Shown here: in pieces, positions 31,674 through 42,300 of the stretch
Layout: the number at the start of each line of letters is the position of its first letter
Position numbering within the stretch: the stretch's first letter is position 1
Assembly (NCBI GenBank): GCA_003194525.1
Contig: NBIV01000143.1
Coordinates: 62,001-126,000, forward strand
Source of the DNA: Gracilariopsis chorda
Taxonomy: Eukaryota > Rhodophyta > Florideophyceae > Gracilariales > Gracilariaceae
Direction: 5' to 3'
DNA: 64,000 bases
Program-made: the position numbers and the translations under genes
Notes under the pieces: model-generated
The model's input: the letters and a program-made list of their open reading frames with translations, nothing else
What the model was told of the DNA's origin: nothing
Database searches by the model: none

Positions 31674-32505
31674 TGAAGGGCAACGCCCTCAGGGAGGGAT
31701 TCTTGGTACTTGATCATTTTCCTGATATTATCAGTTGTGTAGTGTGTATATGAACTACGCCCCACAATGGTGGGTATGGACACGTGGGACACGGTTTTGG
31801 GCCAATTGGCGGTTGGCCATAGTAGTGGATGTTGCCACGAAATGTGGGGTATTTTAGTTAATATTAGTTATTATTTTCACACCCATTTCTGGGAAGCTAG
31901 TACTTAGTGCGACGGCGCACTGCCGTCGCACCAGTAAACCTTCCCCAACAAGGGACCCCAACCTGGGGAATTGGCTCTAGTTGTTGCCGCTTGCGGGCGT
32001 GCTCTACTCCTCCTTGGAGGGAAACGCCGTAAACCACGGGACATCTAACCCCCTTGCACATCTAAAGAGGCCCATCCTTGGAAGTATAATTGTTCCAATA
32101 AAATTGGTGTTTCGCCCTGTATAGGGAGTCCTGTCCACCGGCATTGCCGTATTTGTTCGTCGCTCTCGCGACTCAGCCTTACCCACTCTTCCTCCTTTCC
32201 CTTCACTCTCCTCGTTTCCCCCTTTCAGGGTAGTACATCCCGCTACCCGCGGCCCTCCTGTGTGCACCCGCTCACACTTCCCCACTTACTTGGAAACATA
32301 CCTCTACTGAGGATCACACCCCGCTCACGCGAATACCGATTCTTCGCCTTCACCTTCCTGCGCAAGTCGCGACAGGTGTCCCTGGTCTTACAAACCGGCT
32401 TCGCCGTGACACCTCTGGGAGGGCTCTACCCAACTGGGTTCACCTCGTGAGAGGAAGATCCCGAACGTCTTTCGGTGTTTTTCTCCTTTGGGGCATTGAA
32501 CCACA
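31674..32505 (+). repeat. LTR B of the gypsy-4 family
   Basis: 832 bp and strongly similar to LTR A and to the gypsy-4 3' LTR. It starts TGAAGGGCAACG and ends TTGAACCACA. The flanks (AGGGA on the left, CGAAC on the right) are not duplicated, so this is not a simple solo LTR insertion. It may be one end of a rearranged element. It contains the same hairpins, including the 10-bp GTGCGACGGC stem near 31906. Confidence 0.85.
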
Positions 32506-32559
32506 CGAACCGCATTTCGCAACGTGTTACCATCAGATTTGCGTGTCCTACTATATCTT

Positions 32560-33058
32560 CTATACTTCCCCTGATACAGGCAGCACCCCCGTGTTCACTG
32601 GTGATTTCTTATTTCTTTCTCGCTTGGCGCGAGACACCTTTCTGGTTATACCGTACACCTGCATAGACGTCGCGACGGTGAGCCTTGGACTTCCACCAGA
32701 CTAGCACGCCCACCGCAGGTGGCTCGGTTTACTGTTCGTATCCTTTACCGACGGGGATCTGAAAGCCTTCGCGTTTCCTCCCTTCGCTGGGTATTGCACT
32801 ACAAACTGGTCTCTTGACCTAGAAGGTGGCAGCACCCACATGTTGGCCGGTGATTCTTTATTTTTCCTCGCTTCTTTCGCGCCTCCTTTCCGGTTATTCC
32901 ATACCCCTGCAAGCTCGTCGTGGTGGTGAGCCCCGAACTTTCACTCGACTAGCGTGTCCACCGCAGGTGGCTTTTTTTAACCTTGCCACCCTTTACAGAG
33001 AAGTATCTGAACGCCTTCGCGTTTTCTTTTCTCTGGTAGGGTAATGCACCACCTAAAC
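32560..33058 (+). repeat. Two tandem LTR-like units, about 250 bp each
   Basis: Unit 1 (about 32575-32812) and unit 2 (about 32827-33052) are diverged copies of one sequence. Both carry 'ggcagcaccc', 'ggtgatt(t)cttattt', 'ccaccgcaggtggct' and 'cgccttcgcgttt'. They end in ttgcactaca and atgcaccacc, which resemble the end of LTR A. They look like 3' parts of a related LTR family lying directly after LTR B. Short hairpins (ccacc-gca-ggtgg) occur in both. Confidence 0.6.
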
Positions 33059-34140
33059 CACAGTACGCGATGAAAAACGAAATAGCCGGCGCTAGAAAGC
33101 AAAACGCCGGAACATAAGGCGAACTACTTAAAAAGGCCTGGTGGAGATGGTGAAATCCGGTAATGCGAGTAAGTCTGGAATATGTACTCATCAAGTAACG
33201 ACGAACAGAAATTTCTCTGAAAGTTCTTGTAACTTAGTGTTGCATTATTAGGTCAATATCTGTGAAAAAAGTGACAAAATATCATGATGTACCGCTAAAA
33301 CCATATCTCTTTCTGACGGGAAGTATTTGGTTGTTTCTAAAAACATGTTTTGGTCATAAACCAAATTTGCACCAAACATTTGGGCTAGGGTCTTTAAGAC
33401 CGCTGATCTTATAGGAGGTCAAAAAACAACTAAACGTTTACATTTAGTTATTTTGATATGTGCTTTTTGCCTTTTCTAGTCTGTAAAAATTATGCAACAT
33501 GTTTTTGTATAGGAAAATTTCTAAACTTCTGTGTTTTATGCAAGGTAAGGAGTAAAAACGTAAAACAAGCAGACGATCTAATAGCGATGTGTTGGTGAAA
33601 TATGTCTAGTTTAGTACAAAACCTCATAAAACAAGCATTTTGATATAAGACACATACTTTAGATTGAAACACACTTTTTTTGAGGCGTCTATCAAAGTTT
33701 CAAAACTTTACAAAATAAATCATTTGGCAACATTTCATCCTGATGGATAAACACTATAAAAGAGCTGGTTTGTAAGCGATTGAATTAGAGAGTTGCATTG
33801 TAGTATTGAAAATTAAAATGCAAGTCCGATTTGAGATCGTGTTTGGTATTGTCCGTTAATTCGGCTTAACATACAATTGGTAGATAGATACTATAAAAAA
33901 GTGGCCGGCGGCGCACTCTGCACTTTCTGCAGGCCACACAGCTTTTCTTATGGGGCAGTTTTTCTGCAATGTATCAAATCGGTACGGCTTTTGACACAAG
34001 ACGTGGTTGGAGAAGTGTAGAGGGTAAAATGTGACTGAATTTTTGAGGAAAAAATCAGATCCCTCGCACTTTTATTTCTGGCGAAAGTTAGATTTACCCC
34101 CCAACCAAGATTTGGTATTTGATGCTCTCATGAAAGTGGA

Positions 34141-34218
34141 CACATGTAGAGTTGCGTGCCACGCAACTCTACATGTGGCCACGCAATGCGTGGCAATTGA
34201 GTGCACTCAGTTGCCACA
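34141..34218. repeat. Cluster of three palindromes
   Basis: Palindrome 1 (34141-34177) has an 18-bp perfect stem, CACATGTAGAGTTGCGTG, with a 1-base centre. Palindrome 2 (34178-34194) is GCCACGCA-A-TGCGTGGC, an 8-bp stem. Palindrome 3 (34191-34216) is 26 bp, centred on TGAGTGCACTCA, with one mismatched pair. Palindromes 2 and 3 are further enclosed by TGTGGC (34174-34179) and GCCACA (34213-34218), giving a possible two-armed folded structure. No gene is adjacent. Function unknown. Confidence 0.9.
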
Positions 34219-34429
34219 CAGTTAATGCGATTTGTGCTGTCAGCAACAGCTATTGGGCATAACCGTTTAGCATCAAATTCTTCGGTATGACTGTAGTATC
34301 CATCACTGTATTCGACCTTATTACACAACGTGAACGTTCATATTATGAACCAGTGCTAGACCACGTTGGCAGTCTGCTCAAAACTTCGTGAACACGGCAT
34401 GTCCACGGGTTTACTAGAAGCCCACAAAC

Positions 34430-36480
34430 GTTTAGAGAGGGATCAAATGATGGGGTCTAACTTAATCAAGCACAGACACACTGCGTTTCCGCCACACAGC
34501 CCGATGAAACGCCGAAGCGTCCGAACGGAGAGCTATCTTAGAAGCCACGTGAACCCCAATGTCGAACTTCAGTAAAAGCAAACCCGAACCCCGAGGCCCC
34601 TGTTTGGTCTCAACGGATGTGAGAGCGTTGCAGTGGTCGCCTGAGGCTTATGACTGTCATGTGGAGGGCAAATGATGTAGATTTTTGAATCATTTTGAAG
34701 CTGTTGGCACGCTCAGGACACGTGCCACGTATTTGATTCTTTTTAATAAATGGAAAAGGTTCACGATGTCCGTTCTTTTTGTTCTCCCTTCCGTAGTATA
34801 TGCCCCGAAACCTTGGCATCTTGTCGGCCGCTCAACAAGCTTGTATACAACGCTTTAAAAACGTAAATTGGTCAGTTACAAGCTGACTTTCGGATTCTGA
34901 GATTTGTGCGGGCAACAGAATGGAATTCATCCGACAGCTTCATTTTGATTAGTTACCAACCGGGGTCTGGCCAATGTGGCAGTGCTTTACAGTCGATTGA
35001 TGGCAAGGTGCAGCACTGACGGACCGCGAGACGTGAAGATGCGGTACGTGGTGAACTTCACACGGTGCATACTTGGAATAAGTGGGGCATTGTGCAGTTT
35101 TCTTAGTCCCATGCGATGGCGAACAGACTGAAGCAAAATAAGAGATAGCTCAGCACCAGTTCCAAGAAAAGCGCTCTGGGTCGGTACATGAGGGAAGGGG
35201 GAAGGCCTGCATTGGTTTTGGCTACAGTAAGAAGATATACGGAGGGCGTCAGAAAGGACTGGCATTTTGGACGCAAGAACATGTATACATTCGTTGTTTT
35301 CGAGGCTCATAGCTATCCTTCACGACAGCCGGTGCTTACTCGAAAATAACGAGTTTAGAGTTTGTCTTTTGGCAAATGACACAAACGAATTCTTGTGCGA
35401 TAGCGTCGCAACGCACGATGGGAACCCTTGCCTCGAGAGAAGCTTCATGAAGTGGAGCTCCCAAGTTTTTTTGAACCATGCCCATTTTCTTTGACGTGGA
35501 CATACTTTCCAATTGCTATATTCCTTTTAGATGCCGAAATTGTGACGCCGCACCTTCGCTGTGGCTCGAGATTCCTTCCCGGCGAAACTGAATGTCCATA
35601 ATTTGATTCAGCCCAAGTGGACATGTGCCTTGTCCAAACAGTCAAAACTGCTTCCAAGCCGCAGTATCATATGGTAAGAGCGTTAAAAGGTTACCGCAGT
35701 GGGCATCATGTTCATATCCTATCAGAGGGTGCACTAATACTCTTTGCCCGCCCAGAAAAGTACGTATCGAGGTAACTGTTCGGCATAAAACTCGTCAGTT
35801 TAACTGTAAGTCGTCGTTTCATATCAATACCGTAATCGACCTTTTGCAGAAAACGAACATTCGAGCGCATTCTCTGAACGCTCAGAAGCCCACCCCTCCA
35901 AGAATCCGTTATCATTCCCATCTAAACTTCGTTAACAAGACCCTTCATGAGCTTCGTACAATCTCAAAAGCTTTCAGCGTAATCAAATGAGGGGAACTAA
36001 GTTTACCAAGCACACGAACAATACGTTTCCCGCAAAACGCCCGATAAAGACAGCAAAGCTCCAAAACAGTCAACGCAAGCGCTATTTCACATAAATTGGG
36101 TGTTTGGTGGGTACTCGTTCAAGCACGGTTGTGGTCGTTTGAAGGATATGACCGTCACTTGGCGGCGGTGATGTAGATTTGTGATTGATTTTGAAGCTGT
36201 TGGCACGCCGCCAACACGCGCGACGAATTTCATTGATATTGAAAAATGGCCTCGTCTGACGATGTCCATTGTTTCTGTTCTCCCTTTTGAAGTACTACGC
36301 CGTCCGCTACGAAACTTTCATAAGATGTAGTCTGCTCAACGAGCGATTTTACAAAGCTTCCAAACCGGTACTTGGACAACCAAAAGCTGAGTTATGGATT
36401 CTGAGATTCGTGCCTGCAGCAAAATGGAGTTCATCCGACGAATTTCATGTTGAACAGTTCGATACGTTACCAATGAAGGT
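34430..36480 (+). repeat. Diverged direct duplication (34430-34960 and 35985-36480)
   Basis: The blocks share, in the same order, 'atcaaatga', 'gatgtagattt', 'ttttgaagctgttggcacgc', 'acgatgtcc', 'gttctccctt', 'ctgctcaac', 'ggattctgagatt' and 'catccgac'. Both can be read as ILRFV-(R/P)-A-x-x-W-x-S-S-D in one frame near their right ends. The second copy lies just upstream of the PI-PLC-like gene, so the first may be the upstream region of a lost paralogue. A dispersed repeat is the alternative. Confidence 0.6.
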
Positions 36481-36730
36481 GTTCGCATATCTTGGATATG
36501 GGAGATTTTGCTTATAATACACCACAGGTTTGTCGTCAAAAACATGTTCATTTCGATTAATTGTCTTGCGAGCTTGTCGTTCTATGACCAAGCACGAGAA
36601 CATCAACGGCCCCTCCCTGGAGACTCTCCAAAGTTTCGTACATAAGGCGAGATCCGGTTTTGTAGGGCGGTCAATCCAACCATCTCGCCAACCACGTTGG
36701 GCATCTGTCGTTCACTTGTTCATCTTTGCA

Positions 36731-38131
36731 ATGGAACAATACGAGTCAATTCCTAAAATGGCCCCGGACAGTTCTACCGACGAGAACGTCGGCTTGGTGT
36801 CCAGCTCTATTCGCCGCCCACGCTCAAGAATCAGCCGTGTGCTGCTTTCAATTCTTGTCCTGGCAATGCTTGCATGTGTTGTGGTTATACCGTTAAGGCG
36901 CCAATCTGACTCGCTCTCGCACTATGTCGTCTCACCAAGTCCTGTCGGTGCACTAATCGAATCTCGTCTGACCGTTCTCGACGAGGATTCCAAGTCGGAG
37001 GGTACCATTTCGTCGTCGTCATCCCCTGCGTCATGGCTTACAAGCGCAGTAGAGGATTGGATGATTGATCTTCCAAGCAGCAAATCTATCGCTCACGTGT
37101 CTATTCCTGGTACTCACGATTCAGGCGCGCGCTTTGGAGGCGTAGGTTGTGAGACGCAGTCTTGGACGATTGAGAAGCAGTTGAAGGCTGGTATTCGCTT
37201 CTTTGACATTAGGTGTCGTATCGCTGGCACAGTGTTCTCTATACATCATGGCCCCTGCTTCCAAGAAATGTTTTTTGGAGATGTTTTGATCGATGTGCAA
37301 GACTTTCTTTACGCCCACCCAAATGAGTTCGTGATTATGAACATCCAGGAAGAACACAAACCAATGAGCGGATCTTCTTCGTTTTCATCCATCTGGTCTA
37401 CGTACAGGAGTCGCTTCAACAGCTTATTCGTTGACTCCCGCAGTTCTCTGCCAACTGTAGGGCAAGTTCGAGGAAAAGTCTTGCTCATAAGCACACTCTC
37501 ATTGGGTAAAGGAATTAAGTGGGATAGTGCTCTGACAGAAACTCAGAACATCTACAAAGTCTACGCGCTATTGAACGACAACCCGTTCGGTTCGAGCACT
37601 GCTTCTATTGGACAGAAGAAGACACTGGTGAGATCGTATATTGACAAAGCGGCATCGTCTTCCAAACTCGTGCTTAACTTCTTGTCCGGAGCGGAGGGTA
37701 TGATCCCGAAAGATGTCGCGCGAAGTACAAATCAAAATGCGTACGAGCACATCGGTGCATACAACGGCGCAAAGCGAGTAGGTGTGATTATCATGGACTT
37801 CCCTGGAGAGAAGCTTGTGTATCGAGTCATCAAGACCAACTTCGAGGCTACCGAATATTGTGAGCCGAGAACGTGGCGCACACAAAGCGGAAAGACATGG
37901 GCTGAATTCCGGATGCCTCGAGCAGTTGTGGGAACCTCCATTAGCATTAAAGGAGGGGCCTATTACAAGTACAAGTTCCCGAAATGCCATCGCGCTACTT
38001 GGACTGATTTGCGCTTTGTGTGCAGTTCTTCCAGCAGAACTTGGGAGGTTGCTTCTGGCTCATGGGACGCTGATGCATGGTGCCATAACAGCAATACCAA
38101 CCAAGACTATCTTGCAGTGGGAGTTCTGTGA
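36731..38131 (+). CDS. Membrane-anchored PI-PLC-like protein (X domain)
   Basis: A 466-residue intronless protein. A basic segment and one transmembrane helix (about 37-56, VLLSILVLAMLACVVVIPL) suggest a type II signal anchor with the rest outside or in the lumen. The catalytic X domain starts near 105. It has SIPGTHDSGA (H129, D130), IRFFDIRCR (R161) and FSIHHGPC (H172/H173), the general acid/base His pair and Arg typical of bacterial-type single-domain PI-PLCs, and lacks a Y domain. Such enzymes cleave the phosphodiester of phosphoinositides or GPI-type lipids. The C-terminal 100 residues hold several Cys and Trp and may form a disulphide-stabilised module. The frame is open upstream to 36530, with another ATG at 36584. 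36731 is preferred because the protein then begins with a normal cytosolic tail. The substrate is inferred from the family. Confidence 0.85.
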   Translation: MEQYESIPKMAPDSSTDENVGLVSSSIRRPRSRISRVLLSILVLAMLACVVVIPLRRQSDSLSHYVVSPSPVGALIESRLTVLDEDSKSEGTISSSSSPASWLTSAVEDWMIDLPSSKSIAHVSIPGTHDSGARFGGVGCETQSWTIEKQLKAGIRFFDIRCRIAGTVFSIHHGPCFQEMFFGDVLIDVQDFLYAHPNEFVIMNIQEEHKPMSGSSSFSSIWSTYRSRFNSLFVDSRSSLPTVGQVRGKVLLISTLSLGKGIKWDSALTETQNIYKVYALLNDNPFGSSTASIGQKKTLVRSYIDKAASSSKLVLNFLSGAEGMIPKDVARSTNQNAYEHIGAYNGAKRVGVIIMDFPGEKLVYRVIKTNFEATEYCEPRTWRTQSGKTWAEFRMPRAVVGTSISIKGGAYYKYKFPKCHRATWTDLRFVCSSSSRTWEVASGSWDADAWCHNSNTNQDYLAVGVL

Positions 38132-38147
38132 AGAAGCTTAACTTCTT
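38131..38147 (+). other. Hairpin abutting the stop codon
   Basis: AAGAAG, a 5-base loop, then CTTCTT (38131-38136 and 38142-38147), a 6-bp perfect stem overlapping the last base of the TGA stop of the PI-PLC-like gene. Compare 22382-22401. Confidence 0.5.
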
Positions 38148-38734
38148 AAGTATTCGCACTCAAATAGATAATATAGATTTAGGCGTGGAACCTAAACGGG
38201 ATACGCGCAAAGAAATACTCGACCTTGAAAGAACTGACAAGGATAGATGAATGCATTTGTTCGAAGAGGAAGCGCTTACAAAGAGTATGGTAATATGAAA
38301 ACAATGTCATGATGCTCGGATGTTGGCTTGGGTCTTGGAGCACAGTGCACGTGCACACCAAGGGTTGGACTGTTAGATCAGAATCACCCAACGAATATAA
38401 AAGAGGTAAAGGTTTAGGAATCATACAGGCTCTATTTGAGAAATGGGTTAATTTGAGACGAGTTGGTTGCCAAAAAGATGGCTAATGTAGAGCAAAACCT
38501 GTCTTTCATATTTGTAACTAACCAATTTTTGGTTTTGTAAAATTGAGACTTCTTGCAAAGATCCAAATTACAGACGTTTGTCTATCAAAGTGTCAATGTG
38601 AGGTGCGTTGTGTTTTTGAAAGTGCCAGAATCGTCAAAAGTGTAGTTCTATTGCAAGACATGGAAACTTGAAAATGAAGTACTCAAAATAAAAAGCTTGT
38701 GCGTTCTCTTCGCAGAAGAAGGAAAAGCGGTTAT
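38148..38734. other. Spacer between the PI-PLC-like gene and copia-1
   Basis: No coding sequence. It presumably contains the 3' UTR and the original target site of copia-1 (ACTGT at 38735-38739). Confidence 0.5.
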
Positions 38735-38739
38735 ACTGT

Positions 38740-39298
38740 TGTGAAGAGATCGTAATTAGCCCTTTGGTAGGACTGGATACAGTTGGCAGGAATCTACTCT
38801 ACAGGCGAAATAAAGAGCACAGGTGCTCGCAGAGGTCACTCCTCCTCTGCCCTCTTTTTTTGCTCTAGCTCCTCAACTATTTATACCTATCGCATCTAAC
38901 TACGCGTCCTTTGCCGGTATGGATTCAACAAGCTATTGTGTTGCATCTTCGATTCGGAGTTCCGTCTATCCCGATTTGGTATCGTGGATAGGCGGATGTC
39001 GCAGCGTAGCTATGCCTCACATTAGGTCGTCATGGAGCTTGTTGCTGATAACGACTGGTGGTTGCGACGTGCTGGTAGTTGTGGCGTGCTGATATTTACG
39101 ACGTGCTTATGGTTGCAGCTTGCTGATGGTCGCGGTGTGCTGATTTTGGCGTTGTGCTGATGGTTGCGGACGTGTTTTCGCTGTGTTTGCTTTGCTATTG
39201 CTGAATGTCAATTGCTGAATTGCCTTTCTTTACTTAGTTCGCGTATTTGCTATTATCTGCTTATTAGCGTCGCTTAGGCTATTTTAAACATTGTCACA
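38740..39298 (-). repeat. Copia-1 3' LTR
   Basis: 559 bp. On the minus strand it starts TGTGACAATG and ends CTCTTCACA, with inverted ends TGTGA/TCACA. It contains a degenerate minisatellite (about 39057-39185) of 15-18-bp units like 'ggttgcgacgtgctgat', repeated about seven times. Confidence 0.95.
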
Positions 39299-39306
39299 TC
39301 CCCCCG
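39299..39306 (-). other. Copia-1 polypurine tract
   Basis: On the minus strand the bases before the 3' LTR read CGGGGGGA, the expected plus-strand DNA primer site, directly abutting the LTR TG. Confidence 0.85.
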
Positions 39307-39337
39307 ATCGCACAAGCGGAAGGTGGTGCGAGTCTGC

Positions 39338-42300
39338 TTATTGCCATGTCTCGCTGTTAACTGCATATCCGGACTCGACGCTCATGCATAGTATGCCTGT
39401 CGCAAATATCTCGTTCAGTAGCCTCCACGTCTTCTGGTTACGCTTCGTCAACGCATCAGATGGATTAGTGTCACCGGCGATCCATCGCATGTAGTCTAGC
39501 TCGTGCGAATCAAAGCTATTGCGGAGACGCTGCACGGTCGGGCGTAGCCTGTAGTCCCTCGCTTCATGTAAGGTGGTTATGGTTTCGTATAAGCACCTAG
39601 AGTCTGTACTGAGCTCGCTTCTCACCTTAGTGTTGCGGAAGATAGACATGAGGCCGTTTTTCACGTAGTATCCACGGTCGTCAGCTTCGGCGCACGCTAG
39701 TACTTCCGCTCCATACGGCGAGTAGCTCACCCTTTTCTGTTTGGCGCTGGTCCAGTCAAGGGGGTGAAACAGATCGAGCCCGCTTTTCCTTTTGATCCTG
39801 AGTCCGGTGATTAGTCCAGTCTGTCCATACCCTGTTGCGTCCGAATGATTAACCGATGCATCCGAAAAGGAAGAGACGATGACTTCTTGGATTTCATCGG
39901 CTGGCGGTGGAACTTTGAACGTTATTTGCGGGTTAAGGGACAGTAGCTCCTTGAGCATGTCATTTGCTACAGTCAGTTCTTCCACTCGGATCTTTGGTAT
40001 CATCTGCTGCAGGGCTGAGGTTGCGTATGAGGCTTGTGGCAAGACGGCGTTTCCAAGGAACATGAGCGTTGCAGCAAGCGATCGATATTGTGTCGTTTCG
40101 TGCTCTGTCGCAGCATCGAGTCTCTGTTTGCGTCTGGTTCTTGATAGTTCGATGGGTCTCAGACGTTCGATGTAGCGAGCCATAGACATTACGATGTTTC
40201 CCTGTCCGTCTTGTTCGATCTCACAACCGTCGAAGTGCAGCATATCGTCGATAATGACTTTTCCAACTTCAAAACGTTCCTTAAGCATGTCTGTGAATTG
40301 CTTCATCGCTTCCTTAGTACCGCCTAACAGGAAGTGATCTGTAACTTTCGCGACTAGGAGGATGACGTTGCCACTTGTGTCGCGCTTCAGAAACAGCTGT
40401 GAGAGCCCTATAACTCGTTCCAATCCAATACGTTCTAACATCCAAGACTCGATTGTCTTTTGCCATTGCCTGCCGGCGTCAGCAATTCCGTAAGGTAGCT
40501 TGTTCAATTTCCATAAAACACCTCTCTTTCCTTGCCATTCTCGCGGAGGACGGACGTATATCTGGCGCGTAATTGGCCCGCTCTGCAGGAAGGCACCTTT
40601 GATGTCGGCTGTGCCAATCCTGAATCCAAGGAACGTGACGAGGGATAGAAGCAGTCGAACTACGAAGAGTGGGGCGTTTGACGAGTCTTTCCGGATGTTG
40701 TCTTTTTCTTTATCATGGTTCCCGTGTGCAACAATGCGCGCTTTCAATTTCCGGTTGCCACTTTCGTCCGTTTTGAGCTTATACACCACGTGTGATGTGA
40801 TCACGTATGCGGACCTGGGCACATCGTGGTCGAGTACTTCCTCATAGGCGTCAGTCCAGTTAGAGTCGTGTTCAGACTTCAGTGCCTCATCCAATATGAA
40901 GCGTGGAGCAAATGTCAGCTGCGTAGCTGTAACCTGTTTGGATCCGATTACTTCATGGATTCTCTCCAAGTCTCTAGATATGTCTCTGTGCAGTGATTGT
41001 CCTGTCTTGTCTTGAAGACTACCGTGCCGATCAGTAGTGGCGTAATCGCCAATATCCCTGGCCCCCCCATCGGGACGGTTGGTGGTGGCTTCGGCAGACG
41101 GTTCTTGCGTGTCCCTGTTGGCAGGCTGCTGCCTTATGTCGTGGTTGGCGAGTAGGGCGGTTACGGTTGTAGTAGCGGTGGGATCTGGGATAGCAGCAGG
41201 GGTACCAGCAGTGGCATGCGGCGGAGCTTCGATAACAGCGGTAGCGGTCGGGGGCGAAGGCGGCATTTCGATGATAGGTACTGCGGTACCAGCATTCTGT
41301 GCAATTGCGGAATCCTGCTGGTTGGTAGCAATGGAAGGGTGCTCTTCTGTGTGGTCGGTATTGTCCATTGGTTTGGCCAGTTCTTCCTCGAGAGAACACG
41401 ACATGAGTTCGGTGGTGAGAGTACCCGTAGGTGCGAATCGGACGTCCTCGTACGCAACACGCATAGCGCGACCGCGGGAACTGCGTTTGACTTCCAAGTA
41501 GTGTGGGTGCGCGGCGATAACGGTAGCCTTTACCCATTCAACTGCTTCGTTCTGCTTGCTGGTGTTATAGAACACCCAGACTTGATCACCGCGGTTGAAA
41601 AGTGAAGGTTGGTGTCCTTGATGTGATTTGGAGTGCAGCAGTCTCTGCAGTTTCCGGATAGCCGTCTGCTCCTTGTGAGCATCCAGAAGCTCTTGTGTAA
41701 CAACGGTTTGCGGTAGTCCGACAACAGATGGTCGGTAGCCCCTTGCGAGTTCGAATGAGCTGAGCACTTTGTTGCCTGAGAACAAGTTGGAGAGAAAGGC
41801 AGCTCTCTTAAGAATGGTTTCTGCTGTTGCGTTTCTTGGCTCGTCATCGAGCTTACTGATGATGGCCTTAACTGTCGAGTTCTTTCGCTCAACAATTCCG
41901 GTCTTGTTGTGTCTGCGGGTAGGTCGTGGCTTGAATTCGAGGTTGTGTACTTGGAGAAATTGCCGAACGGTCGTGCAATTGTATTCGTCATCAGCGGAGA
42001 TGGCTGCGGGTGCGCCATGGCGATAGATCCAAGCCGTTTCAATGACGTGTATCGTGGTCTGCGCCAACCGAGACTCACAGAGCGCGACCTCTGTGAAATT
42101 TGTACCGGTGTCTGTCATATTCATGACTGTGTGTTTCTTACCCCGAGCAGTTGGGAAGAAAAAATCAATTTGAATTTCAACGTTGAATGCCTGATTAACA
42201 TGTGAGAGAGAGACCTTTCTTGACGGTATTGGTCTCCCATTCTTCACGCATACCTCGCATGCTGCAAAAACGCGCTCGATTGCGGCTTCGAGTTCATCGT

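Larger units (their letters stand above)
33059..36500. other. Gene-free region with palindromes and a diverged duplication
   Basis: No recognisable gene on either strand over 3.4 kb. 33190-33900 is AT-rich and featureless. The palindrome cluster at 34141-34218 and the duplicated block (34430-34960 and 35985-36480) are listed separately. The right end should contain the promoter of the PI-PLC-like gene; a weak TATA-like cttataatac lies at 36511. Confidence 0.45.

Noticed and set aside
31388-31792. Minus-strand frame of 134 codons (also similar starts at 28339 and 59641)
   Set aside because: The first 40 or so codons are LTR sequence of the gypsy-4 family, which is why the same start appears three times; the rest has no recognisable domain.
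38823-39092. An 89-codon open frame that occurs identically at 44250-44519
   Set aside because: Both copies lie inside the copia-1 LTRs; identity follows from LTR homogeneity, there is no ATG at the start, and no motif is seen. Not a gene.
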